NCBI GenBank assembly: GCA_902464015.1
Contig: CABQHM010000007.1
Location: 10,715-74,714, forward strand
DNA from: an uncultured Coriobacteriales bacterium
GTDB lineage: Bacteria > Actinomycetota > Coriobacteriia > Coriobacteriales > UMGS124
DNA length: 64,000 nucleotides
Direction: 5' to 3'
The stretch's first letter is position 1. Every line of letters begins with the position of its first letter. Made by a program: the position numbers and the translations under genes. Below are positions 41,215 through 50,679 of the stretch, in pieces. The notes under the pieces are model-generated. The model was not told the DNA's origin. It searched no databases and saw only the letters and a program-made list of their open reading frames with translations.

Positions 41215-43092
41215 TTAGAGAGCGTAATCCGACGGTGCCTCGTGTTCGGCTGACCAGCCGTAATATCCCAGCTCGCGCATGGAGTCGTCGCTGCGTAGGA
41301 AGTGCTTTTGACTTACCTCGCCGTGCGTGCCCTGATCGGGAGTCGGGTCGTCCCAAGTCACGTCAACGTGGTACCAAGTGCCGTCGATGCACACCATGTT
41401 CCACTGATGCGCCATGTCCTCGCTGCGCACAATGACACAGGGCACGCCGAGTCGCTCCATGGCAAGCATGAAGGCTTGCGAATACCCTTCGCACACCGCC
41501 GTCGCATTGGCGAACAGGCCGTATGCCGTATGCGAGGCACGGCTGTCGTCCTGGTCGTAGGCGACGTGTCGCACGAGCCAGTCATGCACGGCGAGCACCT
41601 GCGTCGCTGTGTCGGTCTGCGGGTCCACCCAGTCGCATGCCCATGCCGCGCCGTCGGTGAGCAGCTGCTTGTTTTGGGCGATCTCGCTGGGGGAGAGGCG
41701 ATACTCTGCCGTGAGGGAGCACACGACGCAGTCCTCGTCGTTTGAGGCGGTGTTGGAGAGAAACGTCGCGCCCATGCTCGCCACATACCCATACCAGGCA
41801 GGGTCGAGCATGTCGAAGGCCTGGCTGACCTCGCGATAGGTAAGGCGATAGCGCTCGATGCCGTCCAAGCTCGGTGCACCCTGGTCGAGCATCTTCTTCC
41901 AGAGGTCTTGCGCCAGCGCCAGGCGCGAGGCTTCGTCCGACCCTGCAATCTTGTCGTAATAACCCTGCGGAACCTGGGCGGGGGCATCCCAAGAGGAAAC
42001 GCCGCCCGCGCGCATGGCGTCGTCGTTGCACAGGAAGTAGAGCAGCGTTGCCTGCTCGCTCTCCTTGGTGCGCGAATCCCAGTACAGGTCGACGTGATAC
42101 CAGGCGCCGTCGACCTTCACGAGGTTCCAATACGTGCCCTCGCCCTCCGGCGCGCCGGTGTCACAGAGCACCAGGCAGTCGATGCCGAGTTGGTCGAGCA
42201 CGAGCTTGTAGGCGTCGGCGAAGCCCTTGCCCACGGCGTTGCCTTCCACGAGGCACCCGTAGGCGCAGAAGGGCGTGGAGGTGCTGCCCGATATGCCCAG
42301 GCAGCGGGCCTGCAGGGCCCGTGCTGCGGCAAGCGCCACCTCTTCGTCGCTGACCGCGCTGCTGGCCCGCACCTGGGCGACGACCTCGTCAACTGCCGCG
42401 TCCACGCTCTGGGCGTAGGTGGCTTGCAGGTCGTCGTCGATGAGGTAGTACAGCTCAAAACCGGTGAGCGTGCATGCGTCGTCGTCATCGGCGTTGTCGA
42501 GGTAGTAGTACTCGATGCCGTTCACGTAGTCGAGCTCGGCGTCTTGCAGCAGCAGGTCGTAGGCTGTAAGGACGTCGCCCACGGTGAGGCCCCTGCCGGT
42601 GAGGCCGTCGACCTTGCCCGAGAAGTCCCCGGCGGCCTGCGTGAGCAAGTCGAGTGCTTCGGACTGGGCGGAGGTGAGCTCGGCATTCGGCCTGCTGGCA
42701 GTGGCCGCCGCGCCCTCTTCGCCCGATTCGGTCTGCATGTCGGTGGACGCAGGCGCCTCGTCGACCGGGCTGTCGCTTGAGTCGGCCGACGGGGCGGCCT
42801 CCTCTTCCGATACAGGTTGATCGGCGGGCGCGGATGCCTCGTCACTTAGGCCGTCATACTCCGGCGGCTCGCTGTCGTCCGGCGCATCGGTACGTGAGCA
42901 GCCGGCGGGGATGATGTCGCCTGCTGGCTGCGCCGCGGTGTCCACCGCGTCGCCCGCCAGCTGCGCGGCAGCGTCAGACACGTCGTCTGCCAGGCGTTGC
43001 GCCGTCTGGCCAATGCGGTGCAGCTCATCGGGTGCGATGAGCGTGAAGCCCAGTGCGATTGCTGCTGCCAGTACGAGAGGCCAGGGGCGCAT
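41215..43092 (-). CDS. Exported double transglutaminase-like protein, first domain degenerate
   Basis: A 625-residue protein with an uncleaved-looking hydrophobic N-terminus (residues 3-17), then a disordered Asp/Glu/Ala/Pro-rich stretch. Two transglutaminase-like domains follow. The C-terminal one has the full triad: Cys in AVCEGYSQAF, His in DMAHQWNMV, Asp in WYHVDVTWDDP. The N-terminal one aligns as AVGKGFADAY, TYWNLV and WYHVDLYWD, so Cys is Gly and His is Tyr; only Asp remains. It is probably a surface protein, with the dead domain used for binding. It lies on the same strand as the Etf operon. Confidence 0.8.
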   Translation of the reverse strand: MRPWPLVLAAAIALGFTLIAPDELHRIGQTAQRLADDVSDAAAQLAGDAVDTAAQPAGDIIPAGCSRTDAPDDSEPPEYDGLSDEASAPADQPVSEEEAAPSADSSDSPVDEAPASTDMQTESGEEGAAATASRPNAELTSAQSEALDLLTQAAGDFSGKVDGLTGRGLTVGDVLTAYDLLLQDAELDYVNGIEYYYLDNADDDDACTLTGFELYYLIDDDLQATYAQSVDAAVDEVVAQVRASSAVSDEEVALAAARALQARCLGISGSTSTPFCAYGCLVEGNAVGKGFADAYKLVLDQLGIDCLVLCDTGAPEGEGTYWNLVKVDGAWYHVDLYWDSRTKESEQATLLYFLCNDDAMRAGGVSSWDAPAQVPQGYYDKIAGSDEASRLALAQDLWKKMLDQGAPSLDGIERYRLTYREVSQAFDMLDPAWYGYVASMGATFLSNTASNDEDCVVCSLTAEYRLSPSEIAQNKQLLTDGAAWACDWVDPQTDTATQVLAVHDWLVRHVAYDQDDSRASHTAYGLFANATAVCEGYSQAFMLAMERLGVPCVIVRSEDMAHQWNMVCIDGTWYHVDVTWDDPTPDQGTHGEVSQKHFLRSDDSMRELGYYGWSAEHEAPSDYAL

Positions 43093-43099
43093 GATTGGG

Positions 43100-44290
43100 T
43101 TACCTGTTCTCGAGGCGCGAGACGAGGTCGCGCAGGATTTCGACGCAGTCGCCTACCACGCTGTAGGTGGCATGCCCGAAGATGGGCGCCTCCGGGTCGG
43201 AGTTGATCGCGATGACGCACTGCGCCCCGCCGATGCCGGCCAGGTGCTGGATGGCGCCTGAGACGCCCACACTTACGAGGAGCCTGGGGGCCACGGACAC
43301 GCCGGTCTGACCCACCTGGTGGGGGTATTCGAGCCAGCCTTGCTCAACCAGGGGGCGCGAGCAGCCAAGTTTGGCGCCGATGAGCTCGGCGAGCCTGCTT
43401 GCAAGCGCCAGGTTCTTCTTGGCGCCGATGCCACGGCCCACCACGACGAGAACCTCGGCGTCGGCGACCGAGTCGTCCTGCGGTGCGGCGAGGCGCTCGA
43501 GCACCTCGACGTGGGAGGTTGCCTCGGCAGGTACGCCTACCTGCTCGATTGTCGCAGTGCGCTCGGGGTCGACGACGGGCGCCGCGAGCACGCCGGGGCG
43601 CACCGTCGCCATCTGGGGGCGGGCGTCGGGGCACACGATGGTTGCCATGAGGTTGCCGCCGAACGTGGGTCGGGTCTGCTGCAGCAGGCGCGTCTGGGGG
43701 TCGATGGCAAGGCCGGTGCAGTCTGCCGTGAGCCCGCACCTCACGCGTGCCGCCACGCACGGGGCGAGCTCGCGGCCGAAGGCAGTGGCCCCGAACAGGA
43801 CGATCTCGGGGGAGCGCGCCTCGATGAGGCCGACCATCCAGGTGGCGAAGGGCTCGCATGCCCCATCTGCCAGGCGCTTGTCGCTGGCTACAAGGACCTG
43901 GTCGGCCCCGGCTCCCGCAAGCGGGTGCGCCTGTCCCTCAAGCGTCTCCTGGTCTGCGCTGCTTCCCAGCACGGCCACGACGTTGCAGCCCAGCGCATCG
44001 GCCAGGCCGCGGGCGGCGCCCACAAGCTCGAAGGCAACAGGAAGCGCCTGCCCGTCGGCGGCCTGGGCAAACACCCATACGTCCTGACATGCTTTCACGT
44101 CGTCTTGTGCGGGCTCGCGCACGATTTCGATGGCATCGAAGGGGCAAGCGTCCACGCACATGCCGCACAGCACGCAGGCGTCATTCACACGCGCGAGCCT
44201 GCCGTCCATCTGAAGCGCCCCTGAGGCGCATGTCCTCACGCACCTGCCGCAACCGCGGCAAGCTTGCGCGTCGATAACGAGTCCCGTCAC
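43100..44290 (-). CDS. etfA: Electron transfer flavoprotein alpha subunit with N-terminal ferredoxin domain
   Basis: A 396-residue subunit. Residues 9-57 hold two [4Fe-4S] motifs (CRGCGRCVRTC and CVLCGMCVDACP), followed by the Etf alpha domain I and the FAD-binding domain II (VVVGRGIGAKKN, GQTGVSVAPRLLVSVGVSGA, AINSDPEAPIF). The fusion matches LctC of Acetobacterium and CarE, subunits of confurcating or bifurcating complexes. Its GTG start overlaps the stop of etfB (GTGA). With LctD-like and EtfB it should pass lactate electrons to NAD with ferredoxin as driver. Confidence 0.93.
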   Translation of the reverse strand: MTGLVIDAQACRGCGRCVRTCASGALQMDGRLARVNDACVLCGMCVDACPFDAIEIVREPAQDDVKACQDVWVFAQAADGQALPVAFELVGAARGLADALGCNVVAVLGSSADQETLEGQAHPLAGAGADQVLVASDKRLADGACEPFATWMVGLIEARSPEIVLFGATAFGRELAPCVAARVRCGLTADCTGLAIDPQTRLLQQTRPTFGGNLMATIVCPDARPQMATVRPGVLAAPVVDPERTATIEQVGVPAEATSHVEVLERLAAPQDDSVADAEVLVVVGRGIGAKKNLALASRLAELIGAKLGCSRPLVEQGWLEYPHQVGQTGVSVAPRLLVSVGVSGAIQHLAGIGGAQCVIAINSDPEAPIFGHATYSVVGDCVEILRDLVSRLENR

Positions 44291-45081
44291 AGTCCCATCT
44301 CCTCAAACATCTCGGCGAGCTTGGCCGCCTGCTGGGATGCGTCGCCTTCAACGGGCGTGCAGCCGCCCGACCTCTCAGGGGTGAACGAGCGCACGACTTG
44401 CGTGGGCGACCCTGCAAGGCCGATGCGCGCGGGGTCGGCGCCCACTGCCTGGGCATTGCGCACCTCCACCGGTCCCTCGCAGCTCCAACGCACCCCGGAG
44501 ATGCTCGGCATGCGCGGCGTGCACACGTCCTTGGCGACGGTGATGACGCAGGGCAGGTCCACGCGCACGATTGCCTCTCCGGCATCGGTCGCGCGGCGAA
44601 GGGTCAGTTCCTGCTCGTCGGCCGCCACGACCTCCAGGACGTCGGTCACGCAGGGAACACCGAGCACACAAGCAAGCTCGGGGCCAATCTGGGCAGTGTC
44701 GCCGTCCACGGCCATTTTGCCACATATGACCAGGTCGGTGTGCCAGCCGTTCTTGGTCAGGTCGGCCAGGCCGCACGACAGGGAATACGAGGTGGCGAGC
44801 GTGTCGGCCCCCGCGAAGGCGCGGTCGGAGAGCAGAAGGCCCTGGTCGGCCCCGCGGGCCAGGCAGTCGCGCAGCAGCCGCTCGGTGTCGGGGATGCCCA
44901 TGGACAGGGCGCACACGCGCCCGCCCAGCTGCTCCTTCAGGCGCACGGCGACTTCGAGGGCGGTCTGGTCGAAGGGGTTGACGACGCTCTGGCGCCCGTC
45001 GCGTACGAGCGTGTTGGTCACGGGGTCCATCTTCACCTCGGTGGTGGAGGGGACCGCCTTGATGCAAACGACGGTGTTCAT
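44287..45081 (-). CDS. etfB: Electron transfer flavoprotein beta subunit
   Basis: A 264-residue cytoplasmic subunit, with the typical opening NTVVCIKAVP, DPVTNTLVRDGRQSVVNPFD, and the AMP/FAD-binding segment KMAVDGDTAQIGPELA. In bifurcating EtfB the NADH-binding FAD resides in this subunit. Its start lies 3 bases from the stop of the lactate-dehydrogenase-like gene, so the three are one operon. Confidence 0.93.
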   Translation of the reverse strand: MNTVVCIKAVPSTTEVKMDPVTNTLVRDGRQSVVNPFDQTALEVAVRLKEQLGGRVCALSMGIPDTERLLRDCLARGADQGLLLSDRAFAGADTLATSYSLSCGLADLTKNGWHTDLVICGKMAVDGDTAQIGPELACVLGVPCVTDVLEVVAADEQELTLRRATDAGEAIVRVDLPCVITVAKDVCTPRMPSISGVRWSCEGPVEVRNAQAVGADPARIGLAGSPTQVVRSFTPERSGGCTPVEGDASQQAAKLAEMFEEMGL

Positions 45082-45084
45082 CGC

Positions 45085-46755
45085 TTATTCCTGCCTTTCG
45101 GGGGCGCAGTCCTGCCCGTCATGGGCGGCCGCGGCATGGGCGGCGACCTCGGCGTCGAGCACGTCGGTCCCAAAGAGGTTGCCCTGCCCCAGGATGCCGC
45201 GGGGGTCGAGGGCGACCTTGGCGCGCGCCATCTCGTGGATGGCCTGCGTGCCGTACATGACCTCGAGGAAGTCGCGCTTGATTTTGCCCACGCCGTGCTC
45301 GGCCGAGACGGCGCCGCCCATGCGGGTGACCTCTCCGGCCCACGACTTGAAGAGCTCCTTGCCGCGCGCATAGTCGGCGGCGTCGCGCGGAAGCACGTTG
45401 ACATGCAGGTGGTTGTTGCCGATGTGGCCCCACACGGCGCTCTCCAGGCCTGCCTCGGCCAGGGTGGTGCGGTACATCTGCACGACCTCGTGCAGGCATG
45501 CGTCGGGCACGGACATGTCGCTTCCGAGCTTGGTGATGGTGGGGTCGGTCTTGCGGCGCTCGTCGATGAGCATGTTCACGCTCTCGGGCACCGCGTGGCG
45601 GAAGAAGCGCTGCGCCTCGCGGTCGAGGTCGGTGCGGGCAACCCAGGTGCGCGACTCGTTGGCGCCCACCTGTTCCATGAGGTCGGCGATCTCCCAAAGC
45701 TCCTCGTAGGCCTTGTCCTCGCTTTGGCAGACGAGCTCCACGAAAATGCAGCAGCGGGCCCCCTCGGGCGTGATGGGAAGGGTCGCGAAGGCACGCGAGG
45801 TGGTGCGCTGGTGTGCCAGAATCGCCAGGGCCGCCTCGTCGAAGAACTCCATGGCGCTGGCGCAGGTGATGCGCTCGCGAGCGGCGCAGGTGAAGTCCAT
45901 GGCCTGCTGCTCTTGCTCAAAGAAGCAGCTCACGCCCCACGTCACGGCAGGGGCCGCCAGAAGCTCGAGCTCAATCTCGCAGATGACGCCCAGGGTGCCG
46001 TCGCTGCCCACGAACAGGTCGACTGCGTCCATGCCGGGCGCGGCGTAGTAGCCCGAGGCGTTCTTCACGGAAGGCATGGTGTAGGAGGGCACGGGGACCT
46101 CGATGCGGCCGCCTTGCTCGGTCGTGAGGCCGAGGACGCCGTCATGCTCCTTGACCTGCCCGCGCGTGAGGGCGAGCGTCTGGCCGTCGGCCAGCACGAC
46201 GCGAAGGGCGCTCACATGGGGCCTCACCGCGCCGTAGCGGTAGGAGCGCGCGCCGCTGGCGTTGCAGGCCACCATGCCGCCGATCGTCGCGGACACCTCG
46301 GTGGGGTCGGTGGGGAAGAAGACCTCCGGGCCCTCTTGGAAGGCATGCCAGGCGGCCATCGACGCGTCGTCGAAGCCCGCGCAGGGGATGTTCTTGTCGG
46401 CAAGGTCGCTGCGCAGCTGCGACAGGACCAGGCCAGGCTGCACGCGCACGAAGAGCCTGGTGGCGCCCCGACCGTCGTCGCAGGCGCGCATGCCCAGGTA
46501 GGCGTTCATTTTCGAAAGGTTCATGACGTGACCGCTTGCCGGAACCGCGCCGGCGGCGAGGCCCGTGCGGCCACCCTGCACGCATACCGGCGTGCACGTG
46601 CCGTGCTCCTCGTCGAGGCTGGCAAGCTCGGCGAGCACCTGCCGAACGTCGTCGGTCGTGCGAGGAAACGAGATCGTGTCGGCGTGCCCGCAGCTGCGAG
46701 ACTCGTCCTTTAGATATTCACCGAACTCCAAGGTGAGCTGTTGAATCTTTGTCAT
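45085..46755 (-). CDS. FAD-linked lactate dehydrogenase-like protein (LctD/GlcD family)
   Basis: A 556-residue flavoprotein of the vanillyl-alcohol-oxidase fold. The FAD-binding N-terminus includes VCVQGGRTGLAAGAVP and PTDPTEVSATIGGMVACNAS. The C-terminal active-site pieces are GHIGNNHLHVN and SAEHGVGKIKRDF. It is longer than the roughly 465-residue LctD because of an internal insert. With EtfBA it would form a lactate-oxidising, electron-confurcating complex. D-2-hydroxyglutarate or glycolate remain possible substrates. The ATG at 46755 sits behind GAAAGGGCG. Confidence 0.88.
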   Translation of the reverse strand: MTKIQQLTLEFGEYLKDESRSCGHADTISFPRTTDDVRQVLAELASLDEEHGTCTPVCVQGGRTGLAAGAVPASGHVMNLSKMNAYLGMRACDDGRGATRLFVRVQPGLVLSQLRSDLADKNIPCAGFDDASMAAWHAFQEGPEVFFPTDPTEVSATIGGMVACNASGARSYRYGAVRPHVSALRVVLADGQTLALTRGQVKEHDGVLGLTTEQGGRIEVPVPSYTMPSVKNASGYYAAPGMDAVDLFVGSDGTLGVICEIELELLAAPAVTWGVSCFFEQEQQAMDFTCAARERITCASAMEFFDEAALAILAHQRTTSRAFATLPITPEGARCCIFVELVCQSEDKAYEELWEIADLMEQVGANESRTWVARTDLDREAQRFFRHAVPESVNMLIDERRKTDPTITKLGSDMSVPDACLHEVVQMYRTTLAEAGLESAVWGHIGNNHLHVNVLPRDAADYARGKELFKSWAGEVTRMGGAVSAEHGVGKIKRDFLEVMYGTQAIHEMARAKVALDPRGILGQGNLFGTDVLDAEVAAHAAAAHDGQDCAPERQE

Positions 46756-47037
46756 GGCGCCCTTTCGGTCAAATCCAGCGCTGTACGAGGGCCATTATCC
46801 GCGCCTGCCGGCGTCGCGCCCGTGCGCGGCCCGTGTTTTTAGGCCAACGTACTTTTTGCGCGGCATCCTTTACGTTTCGGAAACAATAGCCTCCCACCGC
46901 TCGCCGCTTTTAAGGGAAAAATTGCAAACCGCAGAGATGATTTTCAGCCTTTTTTGATTGAATAGGCAGGTGAAGTATGGCATGCTATGTCCGCTTCTAG
47001 AGCAATCCGCAACCTTTGCACCCCAAGGGAGTTTGTT

Positions 47038-47358
47038 ATGACCAAGAGCAACGTCCCCAACCTCACCACCGCCCAGCGCGCCGAGGCTCTTGCCAAGGCG
47101 GCTCAGGCCCGTCACGATCGCGCCCAGCTGCGCGACGATATCAAGGCCGGCAAGGTCTCCATCGCCGACGTTCTCGAGATGGACAACGACATCGCCAAGC
47201 GCATGAAGGTCTCCGCCCTCATCGAGTCTGTTCCGGGCTTCGGCGTGGCCAAGACCGTCAAGCTCATGGAGGAGCTCGGCATTTCCGAGTCCCGTCGCGT
47301 TCAGGGTCTGGGCGTGCGTCAGCGCGAGCAGCTCATCGAGCGCCTCGGCGACCGCTAA
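47038..47358 (+). CDS. mihF: Actinobacterial-type integration host factor
   Basis: A 106-residue nucleoid-associated protein of the mIHF/sIHF family, not related to proteobacterial IHF. The helical N-terminus leads to a helix-two-turns-helix DNA-binding region: SVPGFGVAKTVKLMEELGIS and RRVQGLGVRQREQLIE. It compacts DNA and is usually essential. The ATG at 47038 follows AAGGGAG. It has its own terminator and is divergent from the lactate operon. Normally gmk follows in actinobacteria; here the por operon does. Confidence 0.9.
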   Translation: MTKSNVPNLTTAQRAEALAKAAQARHDRAQLRDDIKAGKVSIADVLEMDNDIAKRMKVSALIESVPGFGVAKTVKLMEELGISESRRVQGLGVRQREQLIERLGDR

Positions 47359-47391
47359 TCTTTTGATGCGCTAACCAGCAATTGTGTACCG

Positions 47392-47426
47392 AAGGGCCGC
47401 CCGCCATGATGCGGGCGGCCCTTTTA
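47392..47426 (+). terminator. Terminator after mihF
   Basis: A perfect 13-bp stem (AAGGGCCGCCCGC) around CATGAT is followed by TTTTAT. Confidence 0.93.
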
Positions 47427-47465
47427 TCATAGCCAGGAACTGGCTAGGGAGAGGAGAGGAGAGAC

Positions 47466-48038
47466 ATGTCCCAGTTGACCGAGATTCGCTGGCATGCGCG
47501 CGCCGGCCAGGGTGCCGTCACTGCAGCCCAGCTCGTTGCTGAGATTGCCATGGGCAACGGCCGCTACATGCAGGCCATGCCCGAGTTCGGCCCGGAGCGC
47601 ACGGGCGCGCCCCTCAAGGCGTACACGCGCCTTGCCGATGAGCCCATCGAGATTCACAACAACGTGGTGAACCCCGACATCGTGGTCGTCATGGACACCA
47701 CCCTTCTGGGGCAGGTCGACGTGCTCGAGGGCATGAACCCCGAGGGCACCGTCATCGTCAACACCCGCAAGAGCCCCGACGAGATCCGCGCGGCCCTCAA
47801 CGTGCCTGCCGGCATCACGGTGGCCTGCGTCGACGCCACCCAGATCGCGCTCGACACCATCGGTCGCAACATCCCCAACACGCCGCTCGTCGCCGCCATG
47901 GCGCGCGTGTGCGGGGTCATGACGCTGGACAACGTGCTCGCCCACATCGAGCGCGAGTTCTCCAAGAAGTTCAACGCCAAGGTCGTTGCCGGCAACCTGG
48001 ACAGCGTTCGCCGTGCCTATGAGGAGGTCGTCTTCTAA
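47466..48038 (+). CDS. porC: 2-oxoacid:ferredoxin oxidoreductase gamma subunit
   Basis: A 190-residue subunit: IRWHARAGQGAVTAAQLVAE and PEFGPERTGAPLKAYTR are hallmark gamma-domain blocks. It forms the core of a four-subunit oxidoreductase that decarboxylates a 2-oxoacid to acyl-CoA and reduces ferredoxin. It is first gene of porCDAB; its stop overlaps porD by one base (TAATG). Its placement near a lactate oxidase points to pyruvate, though 2-oxoisovalerate cannot be excluded. Confidence 0.93.
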   Translation: MSQLTEIRWHARAGQGAVTAAQLVAEIAMGNGRYMQAMPEFGPERTGAPLKAYTRLADEPIEIHNNVVNPDIVVVMDTTLLGQVDVLEGMNPEGTVIVNTRKSPDEIRAALNVPAGITVACVDATQIALDTIGRNIPNTPLVAAMARVCGVMTLDNVLAHIEREFSKKFNAKVVAGNLDSVRRAYEEVVF

Positions 48039-48364
48039 TGAGCTGGGACATTTCCTCGTATGATTCCTGGAAGTACGACGAGATTCCGCTGGGTTGCGTG
48101 GCCCCCGAGCCCGGCACGTCGCGCCTCGTGCAGACGGGCGGCTGGCGCACCGACCGCCCCGTGTGGGACGCTTCCGCGTGCAAGAACTGCCTGATCTGCT
48201 GGGTGTACTGCCCCGACGCCTCCATCGAGGTCAAGGACGGCCAGATGACGGGCATCGACTACGAGCACTGCAAGGGCTGCGGCGTGTGCGCCCGCGAGTG
48301 CAAGTTCGGCGCCATCTCCATGGTCAACGAGCAGGACGCGAAGCAAAGCGAGGTGCAGGCATAA
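48038..48364 (+). CDS. porD: 2-oxoacid:ferredoxin oxidoreductase delta (ferredoxin) subunit
   Basis: A 108-residue 2x[4Fe-4S] subunit, with motifs CKNCLICWVYCP and CKGCGVCARECK. It carries electrons from the TPP centre to external ferredoxin. Both ends overlap neighbouring genes by one base. Confidence 0.93.
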   Translation: MSWDISSYDSWKYDEIPLGCVAPEPGTSRLVQTGGWRTDRPVWDASACKNCLICWVYCPDASIEVKDGQMTGIDYEHCKGCGVCARECKFGAISMVNEQDAKQSEVQA

Positions 48365-49536
48365 TGGCAACCCAGACCGTCTTGGCAGCATCCGGCGACA
48401 TCATGGTCGCCAACGCGCTGCGCCAGGCTGAGCCCGACGTCATGGCGGCGTACCCCATCACGCCCCAGACCATCATCGTCGAGGAGTTCGACAAGTTCGT
48501 GGCCGACGGCCGCGTGCACACCGAGTACGTCAACGTCGAGAGCGAGCACTCGGCCATGAGCGCCACCATCGGCGCGTCTGCTGCCGGTTCGCGCGCCGTG
48601 ACCGCGACCTCCTCGCAGGGCCTTGCGCTCATGTACGAGGAGCTGCCCATCGCCGCCGGCATGCGCCTGCCCATCGTCATGGCCAACGTCAACCGTACCA
48701 TCTCGGCGCCCATCAACATCCACGCCGACCACTCCGACATCATGGGCGTGCGCGACGCCGGCTGGATCGTGATGTTTGCCGAGAACGCCCAGGAGGCCTA
48801 CGACAACACGGTGTGCGCCTTCCGCATCGCTGAGAACCCCCAGGTCATGCTGCCTGTTCTCACCACGCTCGACGGTTTCACCACGAGCCACGCCTACGAG
48901 CGCTGCGAGCTCATGGACGACACCACGGTGGCGGAGTTCGTGGGCACCTACGAGGCGCCCTACGGCCTGCTCACCTCTGCGCAGCCCATCGCGCACGGCA
49001 ACTACGCCAACGGCACCATCGTCATGGAGTCCAAGCTGGCATGCCGCCGCGCCCAGGACGCCGCCAAGCCCGTCATCGACGAGGTGTTCGCCGCCTGGTC
49101 GCAGATCTGCGGCCGTGAGATGGCCTGCGTGCACACCTACGGCATGGAGGATGCCGAGCGCGCCATCGTCATCATCGGCTCGGCTGCCGGCACCGTGCGT
49201 CACGTGGCCCGTCAGCTGCGCGCCGAGGGCGAGCGCGTGGGCGTCGTGAACATCCGCGTGTTCAGGCCTTTCCCCGCAGGGCAGATCGTCGAGGCCCTCA
49301 AGGGTTGCTCGGCGGTGGCCGTGCTCGACCGTTCCGAGTCGTTCGGCGGTGTGGGCGGCCCCGTCGCCGCCGAGGTGAAGGCCTCCATGTACGACGCGGG
49401 CCTTACCGTGCCCGTGCGCGCCTACATGTATGGCCTGGGCGGCGCCGACCTCACCTGCCAGATCGTGCGCGACATCTACAACGAGCTCAAGGATCCCGCA
49501 AGCCTGCCCAGCCTCACCTACAAGGGCAACCGCTAA
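48364..49536 (+). CDS. porA: 2-oxoacid:ferredoxin oxidoreductase alpha subunit
   Basis: A 390-residue alpha subunit. It has the pyrimidine-binding domain (YPITPQTIIVEEFDKF, VNVESEHSAMSATIGASAAG), TATSSQGLALMYEELPIA, and the domain II strand VGVVNIRVFRPFP. It starts with the ATG overlapping the porD stop; the frame extends to 48094 but only as a shadow through porD. Confidence 0.93.
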   Translation: MATQTVLAASGDIMVANALRQAEPDVMAAYPITPQTIIVEEFDKFVADGRVHTEYVNVESEHSAMSATIGASAAGSRAVTATSSQGLALMYEELPIAAGMRLPIVMANVNRTISAPINIHADHSDIMGVRDAGWIVMFAENAQEAYDNTVCAFRIAENPQVMLPVLTTLDGFTTSHAYERCELMDDTTVAEFVGTYEAPYGLLTSAQPIAHGNYANGTIVMESKLACRRAQDAAKPVIDEVFAAWSQICGREMACVHTYGMEDAERAIVIIGSAAGTVRHVARQLRAEGERVGVVNIRVFRPFPAGQIVEALKGCSAVAVLDRSESFGGVGGPVAAEVKASMYDAGLTVPVRAYMYGLGGADLTCQIVRDIYNELKDPASLPSLTYKGNR

Positions 49537-49552
49537 GAAAGGAGGACCTGCG

Positions 49553-50500
49553 ATGGCCAACCTCAAGCAACTCTCCGAGCTTCCCAGCCGTCTGGCTCCG
49601 GGTCACCGCCTGTGCGGTGGCTGCGGCGCCTCCATCGCCGTCCGTCAGGTGCTCATGGGTGCCGGCGACACGCCTGTCGTCGTCTCCAGCGCCACGGGAT
49701 GCCTGGAGGTCTCCACGACGGTCTATCCGTACAACTCCTGGGACGTTCCCTTCATCCACAACGCCTTCGAGAACTCCGCAGCGACCCTGTCGGGCGTCGA
49801 GGCCGCCTTCAAGGCCCTCAAGCGCGCCGGCAAGATTGACCCTGACAAGAAGGTCAAGTTCATCGCCTTCGGCGGCGACGGCGGTACCTACGACATCGGC
49901 CTGCAGTCGCTGTCGGGCGCCATGGAGCGCGGCCATGACATGGTGTACGTGTGCTACGACAACGGCGCGTACATGAACACGGGCATCCAGCGCTCCGGCG
50001 CCACCCCCTACGGCGCCTGGACCACCACCTCCGAGGTGGGCTCGTGCGGCCTGGGCAAGATGCAGCGCCGCAAGGACCTCACGTCCATCCTCGCCGCGCA
50101 CCACATCCCCTATATCGCACAGGCTTCCGTCAGCCACTGGCAGGACCTCGTGCGCAAGGCGGAGAAGGCCATCAACACCGACGGCCCCGCGTTCATCAAC
50201 GTCCTCGCTCCCTGCCCCCGCGGCTGGCGCATCCCCTTCGACATGACCGTGGAGATTGCGCGTCTGGGCGTGGAGACCAACTTCTGGCCGCTCTTCGAGG
50301 TGGAGAACGGCGTGTGGAGCCTCACCGAGCAGCGCCGCGTGAAGCCGGTCGAGGAGTTCCTCAAGCCTCAGGGCCGCTTCAAGCACATGTTCAAGCCGGG
50401 CAACGAGTGGATGGTCGCCGAGTGCCAGGCTCAGGCCGACGCCAACCTGGCATACCTGCGCGCCATGGTGAAGGGCACGCAGCCCCAGACGCAGGAGTAA
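49553..50500 (+). CDS. porB: 2-oxoacid:ferredoxin oxidoreductase beta (TPP) subunit
   Basis: A 315-residue subunit binding thiamine diphosphate and a [4Fe-4S] cluster. CGGCGAS (residues 22-28) gives cluster cysteines, and FGGDGGTYDIG with YDNGAYMNTG forms the TPP/Mg motif. The ATG follows AAAGGAGG. Terminal gene of the por operon. Confidence 0.94.
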   Translation: MANLKQLSELPSRLAPGHRLCGGCGASIAVRQVLMGAGDTPVVVSSATGCLEVSTTVYPYNSWDVPFIHNAFENSAATLSGVEAAFKALKRAGKIDPDKKVKFIAFGGDGGTYDIGLQSLSGAMERGHDMVYVCYDNGAYMNTGIQRSGATPYGAWTTTSEVGSCGLGKMQRRKDLTSILAAHHIPYIAQASVSHWQDLVRKAEKAINTDGPAFINVLAPCPRGWRIPFDMTVEIARLGVETNFWPLFEVENGVWSLTEQRRVKPVEEFLKPQGRFKHMFKPGNEWMVAECQAQADANLAYLRAMVKGTQPQTQE

Positions 50501-50531
50501 CTGCGCGCCTGCGTTAAGACTGGTGATTTTT

Positions 50532-50572
50532 AGGCGGGAACCTGCGGTTTTGCGTGGGTTCCCGCCTTTTTG
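50532..50572 (+). terminator. Terminator after porCDAB
   Basis: AGGCGGGAACC pairs with GGTTCCCGCCT around a 13-base loop and is followed by TTTT. Confidence 0.92.
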
Positions 50573-50679
50573 TATGCTTGGATAGAAGGGTGCCCGGCAG
50601 GGTACACGGTGCGAACCCCGGGGTGCTGCAGGGGCGGGCCTCGCGGGTTTGTTGGGACACGAAGGGTTGGAGGCACGAC

